Shown here: positions 45,320 through 56,055 of the stretch, piece after piece | How positions within the stretch are numbered: the first letter of the stretch is position 1 | Layout: the number at the start of each line of letters is the position of its first letter | Source of the DNA: Proteles cristata cristata | Lineage: Eukaryota > Chordata > Mammalia > Carnivora > Hyaenidae | Direction: 5' to 3' | Assembly: GCA_017311185.1 (NCBI GenBank) | Contig: JAESUZ010005088.1 | Coordinates: 434,001-498,000, forward strand | Length of the DNA stretch: 64,000 nucleotides | Made by a program: the position numbers and the translations under genes | The notes under the pieces: model-generated | The model's database searches: none | Seen by the model: only the letters and a program-made list of their open reading frames with translations | What the model was told of the DNA's origin: nothing

Positions 45320-45903
45320 TGCCCGGGACCCGCCATAATGAAGCACCACAGGCACTGGCAGAAATGTGTTATCTCGGTTCTGGAAGCTGAAGGTCCAAGA
45401 TCAAGCATGGTCAGGCTCCGGTGCGGTCTCTCTTCCTGACTTGTAGACAGCCGCCTTCTGGCTGTGCTCACGTGATGGAGACAGTGCTCTGTGGTGTCTC
45501 TTCTTCTTCTTTTTTTTTAAAAAACTTTTTTTAATGTTTTTTATATACTTCTGAGTGAGAGACAGAGTGAGTAGGAGAGGGTCAGAGAGAGAGAGGGAGA
45601 CACAGAATCTGAAACAGGCTCCAGGCTCTGAGCTGTCAGCACAGAACCCTATGTGGGGCTCAAACCAAGAATCATGAGATCATGACCTGAGCCAAAGTTG
45701 GATGCTTAACCAACTCAGCCACTCAGGCACCCCTGTCTCTTCCTCTTCTTACAAGGACACCAGTCTTATCAGATCAGGTCCCACCCTCGTAACCTCATTT
45801 AACCTCCTTAAAGGACCTGTGTCCACACACAGTCACATTGGGGGTTAGGGCTTCAGCAAAGGAATTTGGGGGCGAGGATGGGGTATGCAATTTAGGCCAC
45901 AGC
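45320..45903 (-). mobile_element. MLT1-type LTR (ERVL-MaLR), minus strand, split by a SINE
   Basis: Antisense MLT1 words: gacccgccataatgaagcac, gttctggaagctgaaggtcc, ctcttcctgacttgtagaca, gccgccttctggctgtgctc, then after the SINE acaaggacaccagtcttatc, gtaacctcatttaacctcct, acagtcacattgggggttag and tttaggccacagca. A solitary LTR with no internal sequence. Confidence 0.78.
45509..45733 (-). mobile_element. CAN-SINE, minus strand, inside the MLT1-type LTR
   Basis: TSD tgtctcttcttctt (45495-45508) and tgtctcttcctctt (45734-45747). Head end is ccactcaggcacccc. The host LTR reads straight through once it is removed. Confidence 0.97.
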
Positions 45904-48339
45904 AGGCAACCTCCTCCCACACATCAGTTCTGTCTCCCTAGACAAGCCGTGATGGAAGATCATAATGCTCTGGGACTAAGACACAAGCCTAGTCTAAACC
46001 AGAAGTAGAAAGAAGCCAGGATTCACATGATGAAGACTATGGGTTAAACCCAGGCTGGTCCCACAGGCTTGGAGCACTTTCTAGACTCTGGGGCATCATC
46101 AGTAAGAACCGTCTCCTAAGAGCCCACCCCTGCTGTCTGCACACGAATGTTCTTGGGCATACCCTCATAAGCTCTCAACCGCTCTCCTACAGCATGGCTG
46201 TCTGCCTTCAATGATTCTGGAAACATTTCCCTTTGAAAGCCCATCGGAAAGGGCTATGAAAAGGCCGCTTTTCTGACTCTGAAACCACACGAATATTGAA
46301 GGTTCTGTGTGTTGGCAGTGAGGTCAGAGGCTCTACCCCCAGAGAATTCAGAGTTCTCTGTGGTTTGACATAATAGCTAACTATCAAGTCCGCCTTCTGC
46401 CTGACTGGTGGGACTGCCATTTAAGAAAGAGAAAGCTCTCATCCACCGTGCGTCTTCACAAAGAACTTCCTCAACCTTTATCTTAGGAAACTGCGTCCAT
46501 AATTATTTAACTGAGCTCGGTTTCCGGAACTGTATACAAGATGTACGAGCGAGGGAAACTTGCATTCCTCCAGGATCGGGCCAAAAATATCTTCCAAAGC
46601 CACAAGAATAAAAGGGTTGTGTCACTTTTTTTTTTCTTGCAAAGGACATTAATCATAATGAAACATGTTGAAATTCAAGATTTACTTTCAACCAAAACAT
46701 CCAGATTGTGTCCTGGAGTCAGTTGGGTTATTCCTTTAATAGACCTGGTCCAGCCTTCTCTGTCGACATCCCCTCTACAGTGGTAATTAATGCTCAAAGC
46801 TAATGTGGTTCCAAGGCACAGTAAAATCCTGAATCATAATTCATGATTAACTACAGCGCGGTGGAATACAGAAAAAGTGCACTAAAATATGCCGCTGTCC
46901 TTGTTAGCTTGCTGACTTTAAATTGTATAAGAACAATAGCTTTATGTGTACTTTTAAAATGTCATCATTATGGAGTGTATTGTCAAGTTACAAGGATAGA
47001 ACATATTTTGTCTGATAGTTTGTTAGCGCGATTGATCATTTTTTGAACTTGGACGTGACATGTAGGCACCCACCTGTACTCTCGCCTAAGCCCCAGAAAG
47101 GTCCAGGCAGGCCTACCCGCTACAACATGACATTTCAGGCTCTTTTTATCTTTCTGCTCCATCACTCTGAGCATGAGACTGTTAGCTTCGTCTTTTTTAC
47201 CTCATGGCCTCAAGGTGGCTGCTCCAGCTCCAGACTCATCCTCGGATCCGTATTCCAAACAGGAAGAGGAGGACAAAGGGAAGGAAGATAAGGTGGTGCT
47301 ACATCCTGAAAGCAAAGAAATTTTCAGAAACTCCTGGCACATTTCCCGCATGACTCAGAGCAATGGCGCCTGGCCAGCCCTGGCTACAGAGCCCTAGGGA
47401 AGTGTGGGTATTTTAGCCGGGCGCTGGTGCAACCCTGAACAAAACCGGATTTCTAATAATTAGGGAAAGGGGGAGACTGTTTCTCAGCGTCCCCCACACA
47501 CAGATGCCAAGAACAATGACTCCTGGGATGGCTGGGTCGCAGGCCTAATGGATCACACAAGAGACAGACAGAGTGGCCCGTTCGCCCTGCCTGGGTGACT
47601 GTCCACGCCAGAAGCTACCAGGAGGTCAAAGTTCTGATCAATCCGTATGTGGAAACTGGGATAGGCCCCAGACCACCGCAAGAAGAGATCATGAGAGCCC
47701 TGCTAAGAGCAGCTACAGAAGGAAGAAGCAAGTGGACCGAGGTTGTTCTACAAGGTAATTTGGCAACTCGTAGGAAAAGTTTTGAGAAATGGGAACTTCT
47801 ACTTTTGAAGAGGCTGCCGATTTGTTTCTGCTCCCCAGATCCCCGAGCCATTCTGAGACCTGCGACTCGACTCCTTGTGTCCCTCAAGGCCACCTGACAC
47901 GGTCTTTTGTTCTTTGCTCAGCCAGCGCTGGGTGTAACAGCAGCCACAGACTTTCCACACCAAGGCCCCGAGGGGGAATATTCCAGCAAGATTTGCGCAG
48001 CAAGATGCTGGCACTTTCAGATATGGGTTATTTAGGTTGTCTGGGGGTGAGTGTACACCATCCATGACTGCAGTGATTGGCCAATTTCTACGGCAACCCC
48101 CAAACCCAGCTCATGTAACAGTATTTATTTCAACTTGATCATAGCCAAGGGAAGACATGCACTGTTTTACTTAAAATTGATCCCATCAGGAAAAGTATGA
48201 CTTATCAACAAATTTGAAAGTGATATATTTCATGATAAATGTAGGCTCCAATGTGGATTAGAAGTTACATATGTATTACAGCATCAAAAACAAACAAACA
48301 AACCTGACTCTATGAACTGCTTGGAATTTTTACACTTTT
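45904..48339. other. Unassigned sequence, about 2.4 kb
   Basis: No repeat recognised. It includes the weak exon-like segment listed at 47541. Short frames elsewhere look random. Confidence 0.45.
47541..47757 (+). other. Weak exon-like open segment, no function assigned
   Basis: One plus-strand frame (codons starting at positions divisible by three) is open from an AG at 47540-47541 (gggtcgcag) through a donor-like caaggtaattt near 47753-47763. Its composition is less biased than neighbouring frames and includes the run QEEIMRALLRAATEGRSKW. Against it, the acceptor has a poor pyrimidine tract, no similar protein is recalled and the open frame is short. It could be chance, a retroelement relic or a real exon. 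No function is claimed. Confidence 0.2.
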
Positions 48340-48352
48340 AAAAATGAGTTTT

Positions 48353-48547
48353 GGGGGCGTCTGGGTGGCTCAGTTGGTTAAGCATCCTATTTAGGCTCAG
48401 GTCATGATTTTACAGTTTCTGAGTTTGAGCCCCACATCGGGCTCTGTGCTGACAGTGTGGAGCCTGCTTGGAATTTTCTCTCTGTCCGTCCCCCTGCCCA
48501 CACATTCTCTCTCTCTCTTTTTCTTTCTCTCAAAATAAATAAACTTA
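48353..48547 (+). mobile_element. CAN-SINE, plus strand
   Basis: TSD aaaaatgagtttt at 48340-48352 and 48548-48560. Body of the gcctgcttggaattttctc type. Confidence 0.97.
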
Positions 48548-48560
48548 AAAAATGAGTTTT

Positions 48561-48867
48561 AGTCACCGAGGTCTTTTTATATACATAAATTTCATATTTT
48601 GCTTCTAAATGAAAAGTAAAGACAGAAGGTTCCAGGCTGCTGTGGTAAGTGCTCCTCAACAAAAATATAATGTGGGCGTTGAGTAATCTTTATTCCTAAC
48701 AAATGACAAGCAAAACCAGACGTCATAGTCATTACATTTTTAGCTTCTCATATTGGACAAATTTAATGTTGATCCAATGGAAAAGACTAAGAAATCTGGG
48801 AAATTTTGCGTTATGGCCAATTTCTAGATATTTTATTCTGCTCTCTTCGTTAATCCTTTTCTTTTCC
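48561..48867. other. Unassigned AT-rich sequence
   Basis: No recognised repeat or gene. Confidence 0.45.
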
Positions 48868-49090
48868 TTTTTTTATTAAAACATTTTTAATGTTTTATTT
48901 ATTTTTGAGAGAGAGAGAGGGAGAATGAGCAGGAGAGGAGTGGAGAGAGAGGGAGACACAGAATCCGAAGCAGCCTCCAGGCTCGGAGCTGTCAGCACAG
49001 AGCCTAAAGTGGGACTCGAACTCATGACCCGCGAGATCATGACCCGAGCTGCAGTCAGACACTTAACCGACTGAGCCACCCAGGCGCCCC
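48868..49090 (-). mobile_element. CAN-SINE, minus strand
   Basis: Reverse copy ending ccacccaggcgcccc. Flanks are pyrimidine-rich and the TSD is unclear. Confidence 0.95.
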
Positions 49091-50700
49091 AGTCCTTATT
49101 TTCATACTCATGATCCTTAAGTTTGCTTTTAATCTGAGATGCATTATGGCTATGAATTTTAAACTGGCAATGACTTCACAGTGTAATGTATCTTAGCTGT
49201 CATGGGGACCAGCTTGATGGCTCCAGGGGTCAGCATCACTAAGGGCTCCACCTTGAAGGTTAAAAGAACTTTAATAATTGTTGTACTTAGGGAAAAAAAA
49301 GGAAAGAAAGAAAGAAACAGGAGCACTTCTCTGCCTTCGATGATACGAACCCTTTGGTCCACTTTGACAAACTTCATTGTGCCCCAGATCTTCACTTACT
49401 AATCCCTCCAACCCCCAGGTTGAGGGGCCTTCCTGTCCAGCCGACCGACTTTTCCCCAACTGAGCCCCGGTCAGCCGGCCATCGCTTCTGACCGGAGAGA
49501 AGCATCTGGTCAGGCTGGCCCCTGGTCAACATGAACTAACTCTGCTGTCGTCCCCGGAGAGCTGTAGATCGGCAGCTGCAGAAACACAAGGCTGTGTGTT
49601 TCAAAACGCAAATGAGCACATTTCCCTGCGCCCCCCCTCCCCCACCCCCACCCCCCCGTCTCTCTGAAACATTCCCTACAAATGACTGTCAGTTCTGCTC
49701 CTGGGATGTGGTGAACTGAGAAACGTAACACAAATGCCCCGAGCTGATAACCTGCCTTCTGGCTTCTCATGGTATTGTTCACGGAGCTAGATTTTACAAA
49801 ATGAATTCCTCTATGTTTGAGATTTTGGGCCTATTTACTTTTTAAACCAGAAACTAAATTTCTTCATAAGAGGAAGTTCCTCTTCCTTTATGTAAAGCGA
49901 CTGGGGATGGGTGTTGGGCCTTAGTCGTCCGGTAACCATTCTCTCAGGCTGATGGAACCTGGATTTCCTTTTATGGGATTAGCTCTTCCCCTTTGGGGCG
50001 ATCCGATGAAATGAAAATCCCAGCACGTTCCTCCTACTGAGGGTGTGGAAGGGGACAGTGCTCTCCGGAGCCAGATTATTTCCACCTCCAAAACCAATGA
50101 GTGTCTCAACCCCACATCCCTCCTAAGCGTTCCTGAGGCCCTTCCAAAAGTGTCCCTTTCGCTTAATCTAGACTCTACCTGAGAATCCCAGTGTCCATCA
50201 TAGGAGCTCACCCTTGTTTGTTCCGAACCAGCTTCCTGGGCAGGACTGTTGTATCTCAAATGTATATTCTTGGGTCAACTCACGTGTGTTAGATGCAGAC
50301 TAGTTTCTCAGACGTGGTGGGACTCTGTCCCGTAGATACATTTGCAAGGATCCACGAGTTCTTGACAAAAAATATTTTACAGGCTTTCTTTTCGAAGAAA
50401 AACTTCGAAGGATGAACACAATCATCTTCCGGTGGGGTGATGGTGCTCACAGCACTCTAGATAAAACAGTCATATTCATGGATATTGACAGAATTGGGAG
50501 GGAAATTGTGGGGGCATTGATTTTCCAGAACAGTAGGGATCTGGAGGCAGCGAAAGGGCTCAGGGAACCCCAGATTTTCCATTTCTCTTCCCCCTAAGGT
50601 ACTGCCCTTGCTGAAGCTGAGTTTGGTTCAAGAAACAGGAAAACCCAATGTGGGTAAACATTCCTTCGAACAAAAGCCATTGATTGTTAGAGCAAATGCC
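49091..50700. other. Unassigned sequence, about 1.6 kb
   Basis: No repeat is named. A small (GAAA)n run lies at about 49300-49320. The minus-strand frame at 49159-49395 (78 codons) and the one at 49921-50259 (112 codons) lack recognisable domains. Confidence 0.4.
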
Positions 50701-50980
50701 TCCTGTTGAATTGTGATCGTAAACGCAGGATATAAAGGTTCAAGGGCATAGCAACACTCATGGTGGTGATGATCAGCCCTGTTGGGGAAGCCAGAGGGCG
50801 GCCAGCGCTGGTCCCTCGGGAGCTGTGCTGAGCGGTGTTTCCACTGAGATCTGTTTCCTGTAAGCTTCTTCCTGCTTCTATAAGTTTCAGTACCCTTGCC
50901 TAAATAAATAGGGGGGTTAATCCTGCAGTGAGGCGTGTGTATGGTCCCTTCCTATTAATCGCTTATCCAACCAACACGGT
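50701..50980 (+). mobile_element. Possible LTR-like segment
   Basis: TATAAA at 50731-50736 is followed about 170 bp later by AATAAA at 50903-50908, with a ctgtttcctgtaagcttctt stretch between, a layout seen in LTR promoter, R and polyadenylation regions. There is no defined end or TSD, so this stays tentative. Confidence 0.3.
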
Positions 50981-52015
50981 ACAGCCAGCGTCAAATGTGA
51001 GATTGGCGTCACCGTGCTTTCGGTAAGCGGAAAGAAGAGACAGCAAAGGAAATATTGTTGAGAAAGACACAACTAGCCCTTGGCGTTGAGGCCAGGGGGT
51101 GGAAGGAGTTACATCAGTGGAATTTTTCCAGTTTTCCTGCCTGAAACATTCATGCCGGTGATTAAGAAAGGTGAGGGGAGGGTAATGTAGCCCAAGGGCT
51201 GTTTCCTGATGGCCCGTCAATCCCATCAGCCTAAGACTTGGGGAGCTCGGCTTAGCAGCAGCCGGGAGGGAGTTAAGAGCTGAGGACCCTCAGGTGGTCT
51301 TACCACAACAGAACAAACAAACAACAACAAAATCAGGAATCTTCTCCAGCCTCTGGAGGAATTTCCATGATACCAGGAAGGTGGAGTGGGCCAGATTCAC
51401 AATGTGGGGAATTTCTAGCGACCATCAGCCATGTTATGGAAGAAAACAACTGTTGTTAAGAAGAGAAAGGGAGAGAAAAGAGGGGACTATTACAAGTGAG
51501 AAGAGATTCAAGAGAAGTCACAGTCAAAAGCAACATGTGGGTCTTTTCAGGACCCCGATTTGGACAAACCAGCTGTAAAAACCCATTATCAAGGCACTGG
51601 GGGATATTTGAGCCTGGACTGGAATCAGATGGTTGTGGTGGTGTGTGTACTGTGTCATCCTGGCTAAGCTGGAGCCAGATTGCCCCAACCCCCTTTCCTG
51701 GGGTCACTGTAAGCTAGCAGCAGCCAGGAGAGGAATTCCCATAGGACTTGGGGGGGGGAGGGCCGGCAGCAGTTAGTCCCCCAACACTGTTAGTAGCAGG
51801 ACAGACAGACACAGAGGGGTTGATGAATTCCGGCTCGGCCTCCTTCCCTTGTGGGCCCACTCAGCCCTTCTCGCCGACCACCAGCTCTGCTGACTAGCTA
51901 CCTACGGCCCTGAGCCAATCCCCAGATGCTTGGCCCAAGTCCATGGTGGCCCAAGCTGTCATCATGGAGGGATTCTTGTGAACTGTGTTAGGGTGACAAT
52001 GGCATTGCACTTGGA
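50981..52015. other. Unassigned sequence, about 1 kb
   Basis: No recognised repeat apart from an aacaaacaaacaacaac run at 51310-51330. Confidence 0.45.
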
Positions 52016-52032
52016 AGAAAGAGAAAGTCCCA

Positions 52033-52249
52033 GGGCACCTGGGTGGCTCAGTCGGTTGAGCACCCAACTCTTGATTTCAGCTCAAGACGCAATCCAGAGT
52101 TGTGGGATGGAGCCCTGCATCGGGCTCTGCTCTGAGTTGTGGAGCCTGCTTGGGATTCTCTCTCCCTCTCGCTCTCTGCCCCTCCCCGATCACACATGCA
52201 CACGCTCTCTCTCTCTAAGATAAATAAAATGAAAACACTTTTTTAAAAA
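52033..52249 (+). mobile_element. CAN-SINE, older subtype, plus strand
   Basis: Body gggctctgctctgagttgtg and gcctgcttgggattctctc mark an older subtype. Probable TSD agaaagagaaag (52016-52027 and 52250-52261). Confidence 0.93.
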
Positions 52250-52261
52250 AGAAAGAGAAAG

Positions 52262-52859
52262 GAGAAAGTCTCCATCTGTTATAGGTACAAACCGACGTAC
52301 TTATGCTTAAAATTCTGTTCTGTGTAGGACTGGCTGTAAAAGATGCTAAAAAACAAAGGTTGGGTTTTGTAAGATGCATGAACAGCACGGAGCCACGGGA
52401 AGGGCTGGGAAGGCGGGCAGGGAGCTCCAGGGAAGCCCCTCCCCTAGCTGCCCTAGGCATTTGCGGTGTTTCCGAGTGTTTGAGAAGAAAAGGGAGAGGG
52501 AGGAGCCAGTTGAGGAAATGGAAAAGATCCTCAGGATTCGGTCAAGTAACCCCTGGCGGCGTGACTAGCACCAGGCAAAATGGCACAGTTGCCCAAGGGT
52601 GAGATAAGGTGAAGGAAGAAGTCCAGACGATCCTTCAATGCTCCCTGTACAGGTAGGTTGAAAACAGGAAGGAAAATCCAGCGGTGGCAGGAGGCTGATG
52701 AACATGCTCACACCCAGAGGAAGAAAGAAAACCACTGAAGCCTCACGATCACGTTCAACCCAGAGTCAGACGTTTTAACCTGTGTGAGCAAGTCCTGATG
52801 TGCTTACACACAAAGGGAGAGAATATGTGACCTTGAGATCCTGCGGTGTGTGGGAGCTG
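52262..52859. other. Unassigned sequence
   Basis: No recognised repeat or gene. Confidence 0.45.
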
Positions 52860-53031
52860 TTTTTTTTTTTAAATGTTTATATTTGAGAGAGAGGGGTGGC
52901 GGAGGGGCAGAGAGAGAAGGAGACACAGAATCCAAAGTGGGCTCCACACTCCCTGTCAGCAGAGTCCAACGCGGGGCTCGAACCCACGAACCGGGAGATC
53001 ATGACTTGAGCCTCTTAACCAACTGAGCCAC
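52860..53031 (-). mobile_element. CAN-SINE, minus strand, partly deleted
   Basis: Reverse copy with a short GA region, a gapped body (gggctccacactccctgtca) and a head that stops at ccaactgagccac without the final cagg-cgcccc. Confidence 0.9.
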
Positions 53032-53109
53032 GTGTTGGGTTTTTTTTAAATGATGTTTGGAGGACAGAATTTCAGACATGTGCATGCACTTTTTAAAAGG
53101 TACCTTCAA

Positions 53110-53292
53110 GGGCGGAAATGGTGGGGGAAAGGGAGAGAGGCAAACCATGAGAGACTCTTGAATGCTGACAAAAACTGAGGACTGGTGGATGTGGGGGGGA
53201 GGGGTGGGCATGGAGGAGGACACTTGTGGGGATGAGCACTGGGTGTTATGTGGAAACTAATTTGACAATAAACTATTTGTAAAAAAAAATAA

Positions 53293-53323
<31 letters not shown>

Positions 53324-53336
53324 ACATAAAAAAAAA
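53110..53336 (+). mobile_element. 5'-truncated carnivore L1, 3' UTR end only, plus strand
   Basis: Words gaggcaaaccatgagagact, tgaggactggtggatg, gatgagcactgggtgttatg and ggaaactaatttgacaataa are those of the 3' end of carnivore L1. Its own AATAAA is at 53267-53272, followed by an A-rich stretch and (AAAT)n at 53291-53325. The flanking TSD lies beyond the extra sequence that follows (next entry). Confidence 0.88.
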
Positions 53337-53492
53337 GAAATGGAAAGACTAGATTATACTGAATAGAGAAATAATATTTAGGGAAAAAAGTGATGAAATT
53401 GAGTACACTTTATGGCAAGTTGGTGAGAATACCTCATTCCTTCAAGGACTTTTCTAATAAATTTCTGAGTTTTAACTTTGAAAAAAAAAAAA
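53337..53492 (+). mobile_element. Probable 3'-transduced flank carried by the L1
   Basis: About 145 bp of non-L1 sequence follows the L1 tail. It ends with a second polyadenylation signal, AATAAA at 53456-53461, then 19 bases, then a 12-base A run. The site duplicate gtaccttcaa appears before the L1 (53100-53109, in ttttaaaaggtaccttcaa) and right after this second A run (53493-53502). The duplication therefore encloses L1 plus extra sequence, as expected for read-through of the L1 signal. Confidence 0.75.
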
Positions 53493-53530
53493 GTACCTTC
53501 AAAACTGACATTTAAAAATACAGAATTGAG

Positions 53531-53741
53531 GGCGCCTGGGTGGCTTAGTCGGTTAAGCGTCCGACTTTCGCTTAGGTCATGATCTCGCGGTTCGTGGGTT
53601 CGAGCCCCGCGTCGGGCTCTGTGCTGACTGCCAGCTCAGAGCCTGGAGCCTGTTTCAGTCTGTGACTCCCTCTCTCTCTGACCCTCCCCTGCTCACGCTG
53701 TCTCTCTCTCTCTCCTAGAAATAAAATAAAAAACATTAAAA
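53531..53741 (+). mobile_element. CAN-SINE, young subfamily, plus strand
   Basis: Exact 17-bp TSD aaaaatacagaattgag at 53514-53530 and 53742-53758. It has all the subfamily words. Confidence 0.98.
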
Positions 53742-53801
53742 AAAAATACAGAATTGAGACACAGAACTTTTTTATAGGAAAAATGTAAAAATCCTCATTC
53801 T

Positions 53802-54018
53802 TGGGCGCCTGGGTGGCTTAGTGCATTAAGCATACGACTTCGGCTCAGGTCATGATCTCACGGTTTGAGTTCAAGTTCCACATCAGGCTCCTTGTTGGCA
53901 GTTTGGAGCCTGCTTGGGATTCTCTCTCTGCCCCTCCTCTGATGCTTGTGCACATGTGTGCTTGCTCTCTCTCTCTCTCTCCCTCTCTCAATCAAAATAA
54001 ATAGATAAACTTTAAAAC
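53802..54018 (+). mobile_element. CAN-SINE, gcctgcttgggattctctc-type body, plus strand
   Basis: TSD aatcctcattct at 53790-53801 and 54019-54030. The head reads gggcgcctgggtggcttag and the tail caaaataaatagataaac. Confidence 0.97.
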
Positions 54019-54030
54019 AATCCTCATTCT

Positions 54031-54869
54031 CTGAGGCATCGTTTTGGTCAGGACAGAAGCTGATGGTGCAGGACCGGGTGTGGCCAGCACAGCAGCTGGG
54101 AAGGGCCAAGGCTTACTCTTCTCCAAGGCTCAGCTTTTTGGAAAGGGGTTTATTTGATACTATTCCCCACCCAGCTCCACTTTTGGGTCAGTTTAGGATT
54201 TCAGCTCGTGGCCGGCCACACAGCTTCTCAAGGCTTTCGAGCCAAACTCTGCCTTTCAAGACGGCGAGGATTACTTAAAATGGGAATTGTTTTCTAAATG
54301 GGGATTATTTACGTAGAGGGATGTTATATGGACAATCGTAAGCAGAAGGAAATATCTAGTATTGGAAAGATAAACGATCAGCGTTCATAAACTGTGGAAA
54401 GGTCAGTAAATCCAGACAGAATGTAAACCCAACAGAAACAAAGCCAAAGAAGAAAAATACTGCATGATGTTTTAAAAGAGATAAGGTTATTCTGAGTGCC
54501 CTATCTCAGGATAAGAGGAGGAAGTGGGAGAGTCAGATGACAGGAGAGGTGCCCAAGGCAAGAGAGAGGGAGGTACACTCTGGCTCGCATAATGAGGAGG
54601 TATTCAGACTGCAAACCGCCAGGCCCCAGAGGAGAGCCGGCTCAGTCCTCCAGGCCGACTGACCCCAGGTTCCCATACCCCCTTGTCCCGCAATAAAGTG
54701 ACAGTAACGTGGTTGGGCCGCTGGGTGGGGAGCAGACGCACAAAATCTTCTAAAATGGTCAGTTGCTGGTAGTTTTCCCTGGGAAGGGGGTCAGCACCCC
54801 CACATACGCTTCGTTGGCATAATTTATTCTGAGTTGAAAGCAACTGAGAATCAACAAGCACAGGGAGAG
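54031..54869. other. Unassigned sequence
   Basis: No recognised repeat or gene. Confidence 0.45.
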
Positions 54870-55275
54870 GTCTCTGCTCTCAGGTCAACTGTCTAAAAGC
54901 AGGGCACAAATTTCCCTGTGTGAAGGTGTCTCCTGCCACCCACCCCCAGACTCTTGCCAAATCCCATCCCTCCCCTGCTCCGGTGCCAGGAAGATGAGAG
55001 AGCTCTTATCACCGGAGACAGAGGATTACACCAAAACAGGGCTGCAGAACCAGACCTTGCCAAGAAAACCCTTATCGTCCATTAGTCGCCCCCATCTGTT
55101 TTCTAGTCACTTCCCCATCATGTATCATGTCTTGAAGCCCAAACTCCCTTTTCTGTTAAAATGGTATATAAATCCCCAAGTCAACTGCTTTTTCGAGTTT
55201 CACTTTTATTCCCCCTGTGAAATCTCACGTACATAAATGCTAATAAGAATAGTGTGCCTTTCTCCTGATGAACCA
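54870..55275 (+). mobile_element. Possible ERV-type LTR with TATA box
   Basis: TATATAAA at 55165-55172 lies in ggtatataaatccccaag, followed by a pyrimidine-rich stretch and agtgtgcctttctcctgatg near 55250. This resembles the U3/R/U5 layout of class I LTRs. The 5' end is unknown and no TSD or partner is seen. Confidence 0.4.
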
Positions 55276-55629
55276 TCTTTTTAAAAAGTTTTTAGTTTAA
55301 TTTGCAGGCCCTTGGGACTGAACCAAAGAGAGTAGAAGAAAACTTTTCCTTTCCTGAAAAATGCATGCAAGGACTCTTTAAACACACACATTGGAGCTCT
55401 GTGGATTAATTACCAGCCCTCATAAAAACAATTCATCTAAGGTGGTTAAGAACCTTGAAGCCATTCATGTCCTACTGACGACAGGTAGAAATACATGACA
55501 GGCCCAAGCCCCTTCCCAGTCCAAACAGAAAATTCAACACCAGGTTGACCTGCTTAGGTTTTGACCCAGCTAGCAACTATAATACTGGTTTGAGCATTAT
55601 TGTACACCATAAAAACAAAAAAAAACAAA
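55276..55629. other. Unassigned sequence ending in an A-rich run
   Basis: No recognised repeat except aaaaacaaaaaaaaac-type runs at 55613-55636. Confidence 0.45.
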
Positions 55630-56055
55630 AAAAAAACCAGCTTGATTGAGACATAAAATAAAACAAACATAAAATATACTGCACATTTAAAAGTGTACAA
55701 TTAGATAAATTTTGACATACACGTACACCCATGAAGCTATCACCAGAATCAGGATACTAAATGTACCTGTCACTCCCCAAAAGGTTTCTCATGCCCTTTA
55801 AAAAACTTTTTTTTTTAATGTTTTTATTTATTTTTGAGAGAGAGAGAGAGAGACAGCATGAGCAGGGGAGGGTCAGAGAGAGAGGGATACACAGAATCCG
55901 AAGACAGGCTCCAGGCTCTGAGCTAGCTGTCAGCGCAGAGCCCGACTCGGGGTTCGAATCCACGAACCGTGAGATCATGACCTGAGCCGAAGCCGGAAGC
56001 CCAACCGACCGAGCCGCCCCTTCTCATGCCCTTTAGATATCATAGTAATTTTAGG
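55630..56055 (-). mobile_element. L1M relic, minus strand, split by a SINE
   Basis: Antisense L1 words: gcttgattgagacataaaat, tttaaaagtgtacaattag, ttttgacatacacgtacacc, catgaagctatcaccagaat and ggtttctcatgcccttta. The match resumes only briefly after the SINE. Confidence 0.85.
55801..56020 (-). mobile_element. CAN-SINE, minus strand, inside the L1M relic
   Basis: Exact 15-bp TSD ttctcatgcccttta at 55786-55800 and 56021-56035. A 4-base duplication (gagctagctgtc) lies in the body. The head end is gaccgagccgcccc. Confidence 0.98.

Noticed and set aside
49159..49395. Minus-strand 78-codon frame that looked like a possible processed pseudogene
   Set aside because: I could not match it to any protein, and there is no poly(A) tail or TSD to support retroposition.
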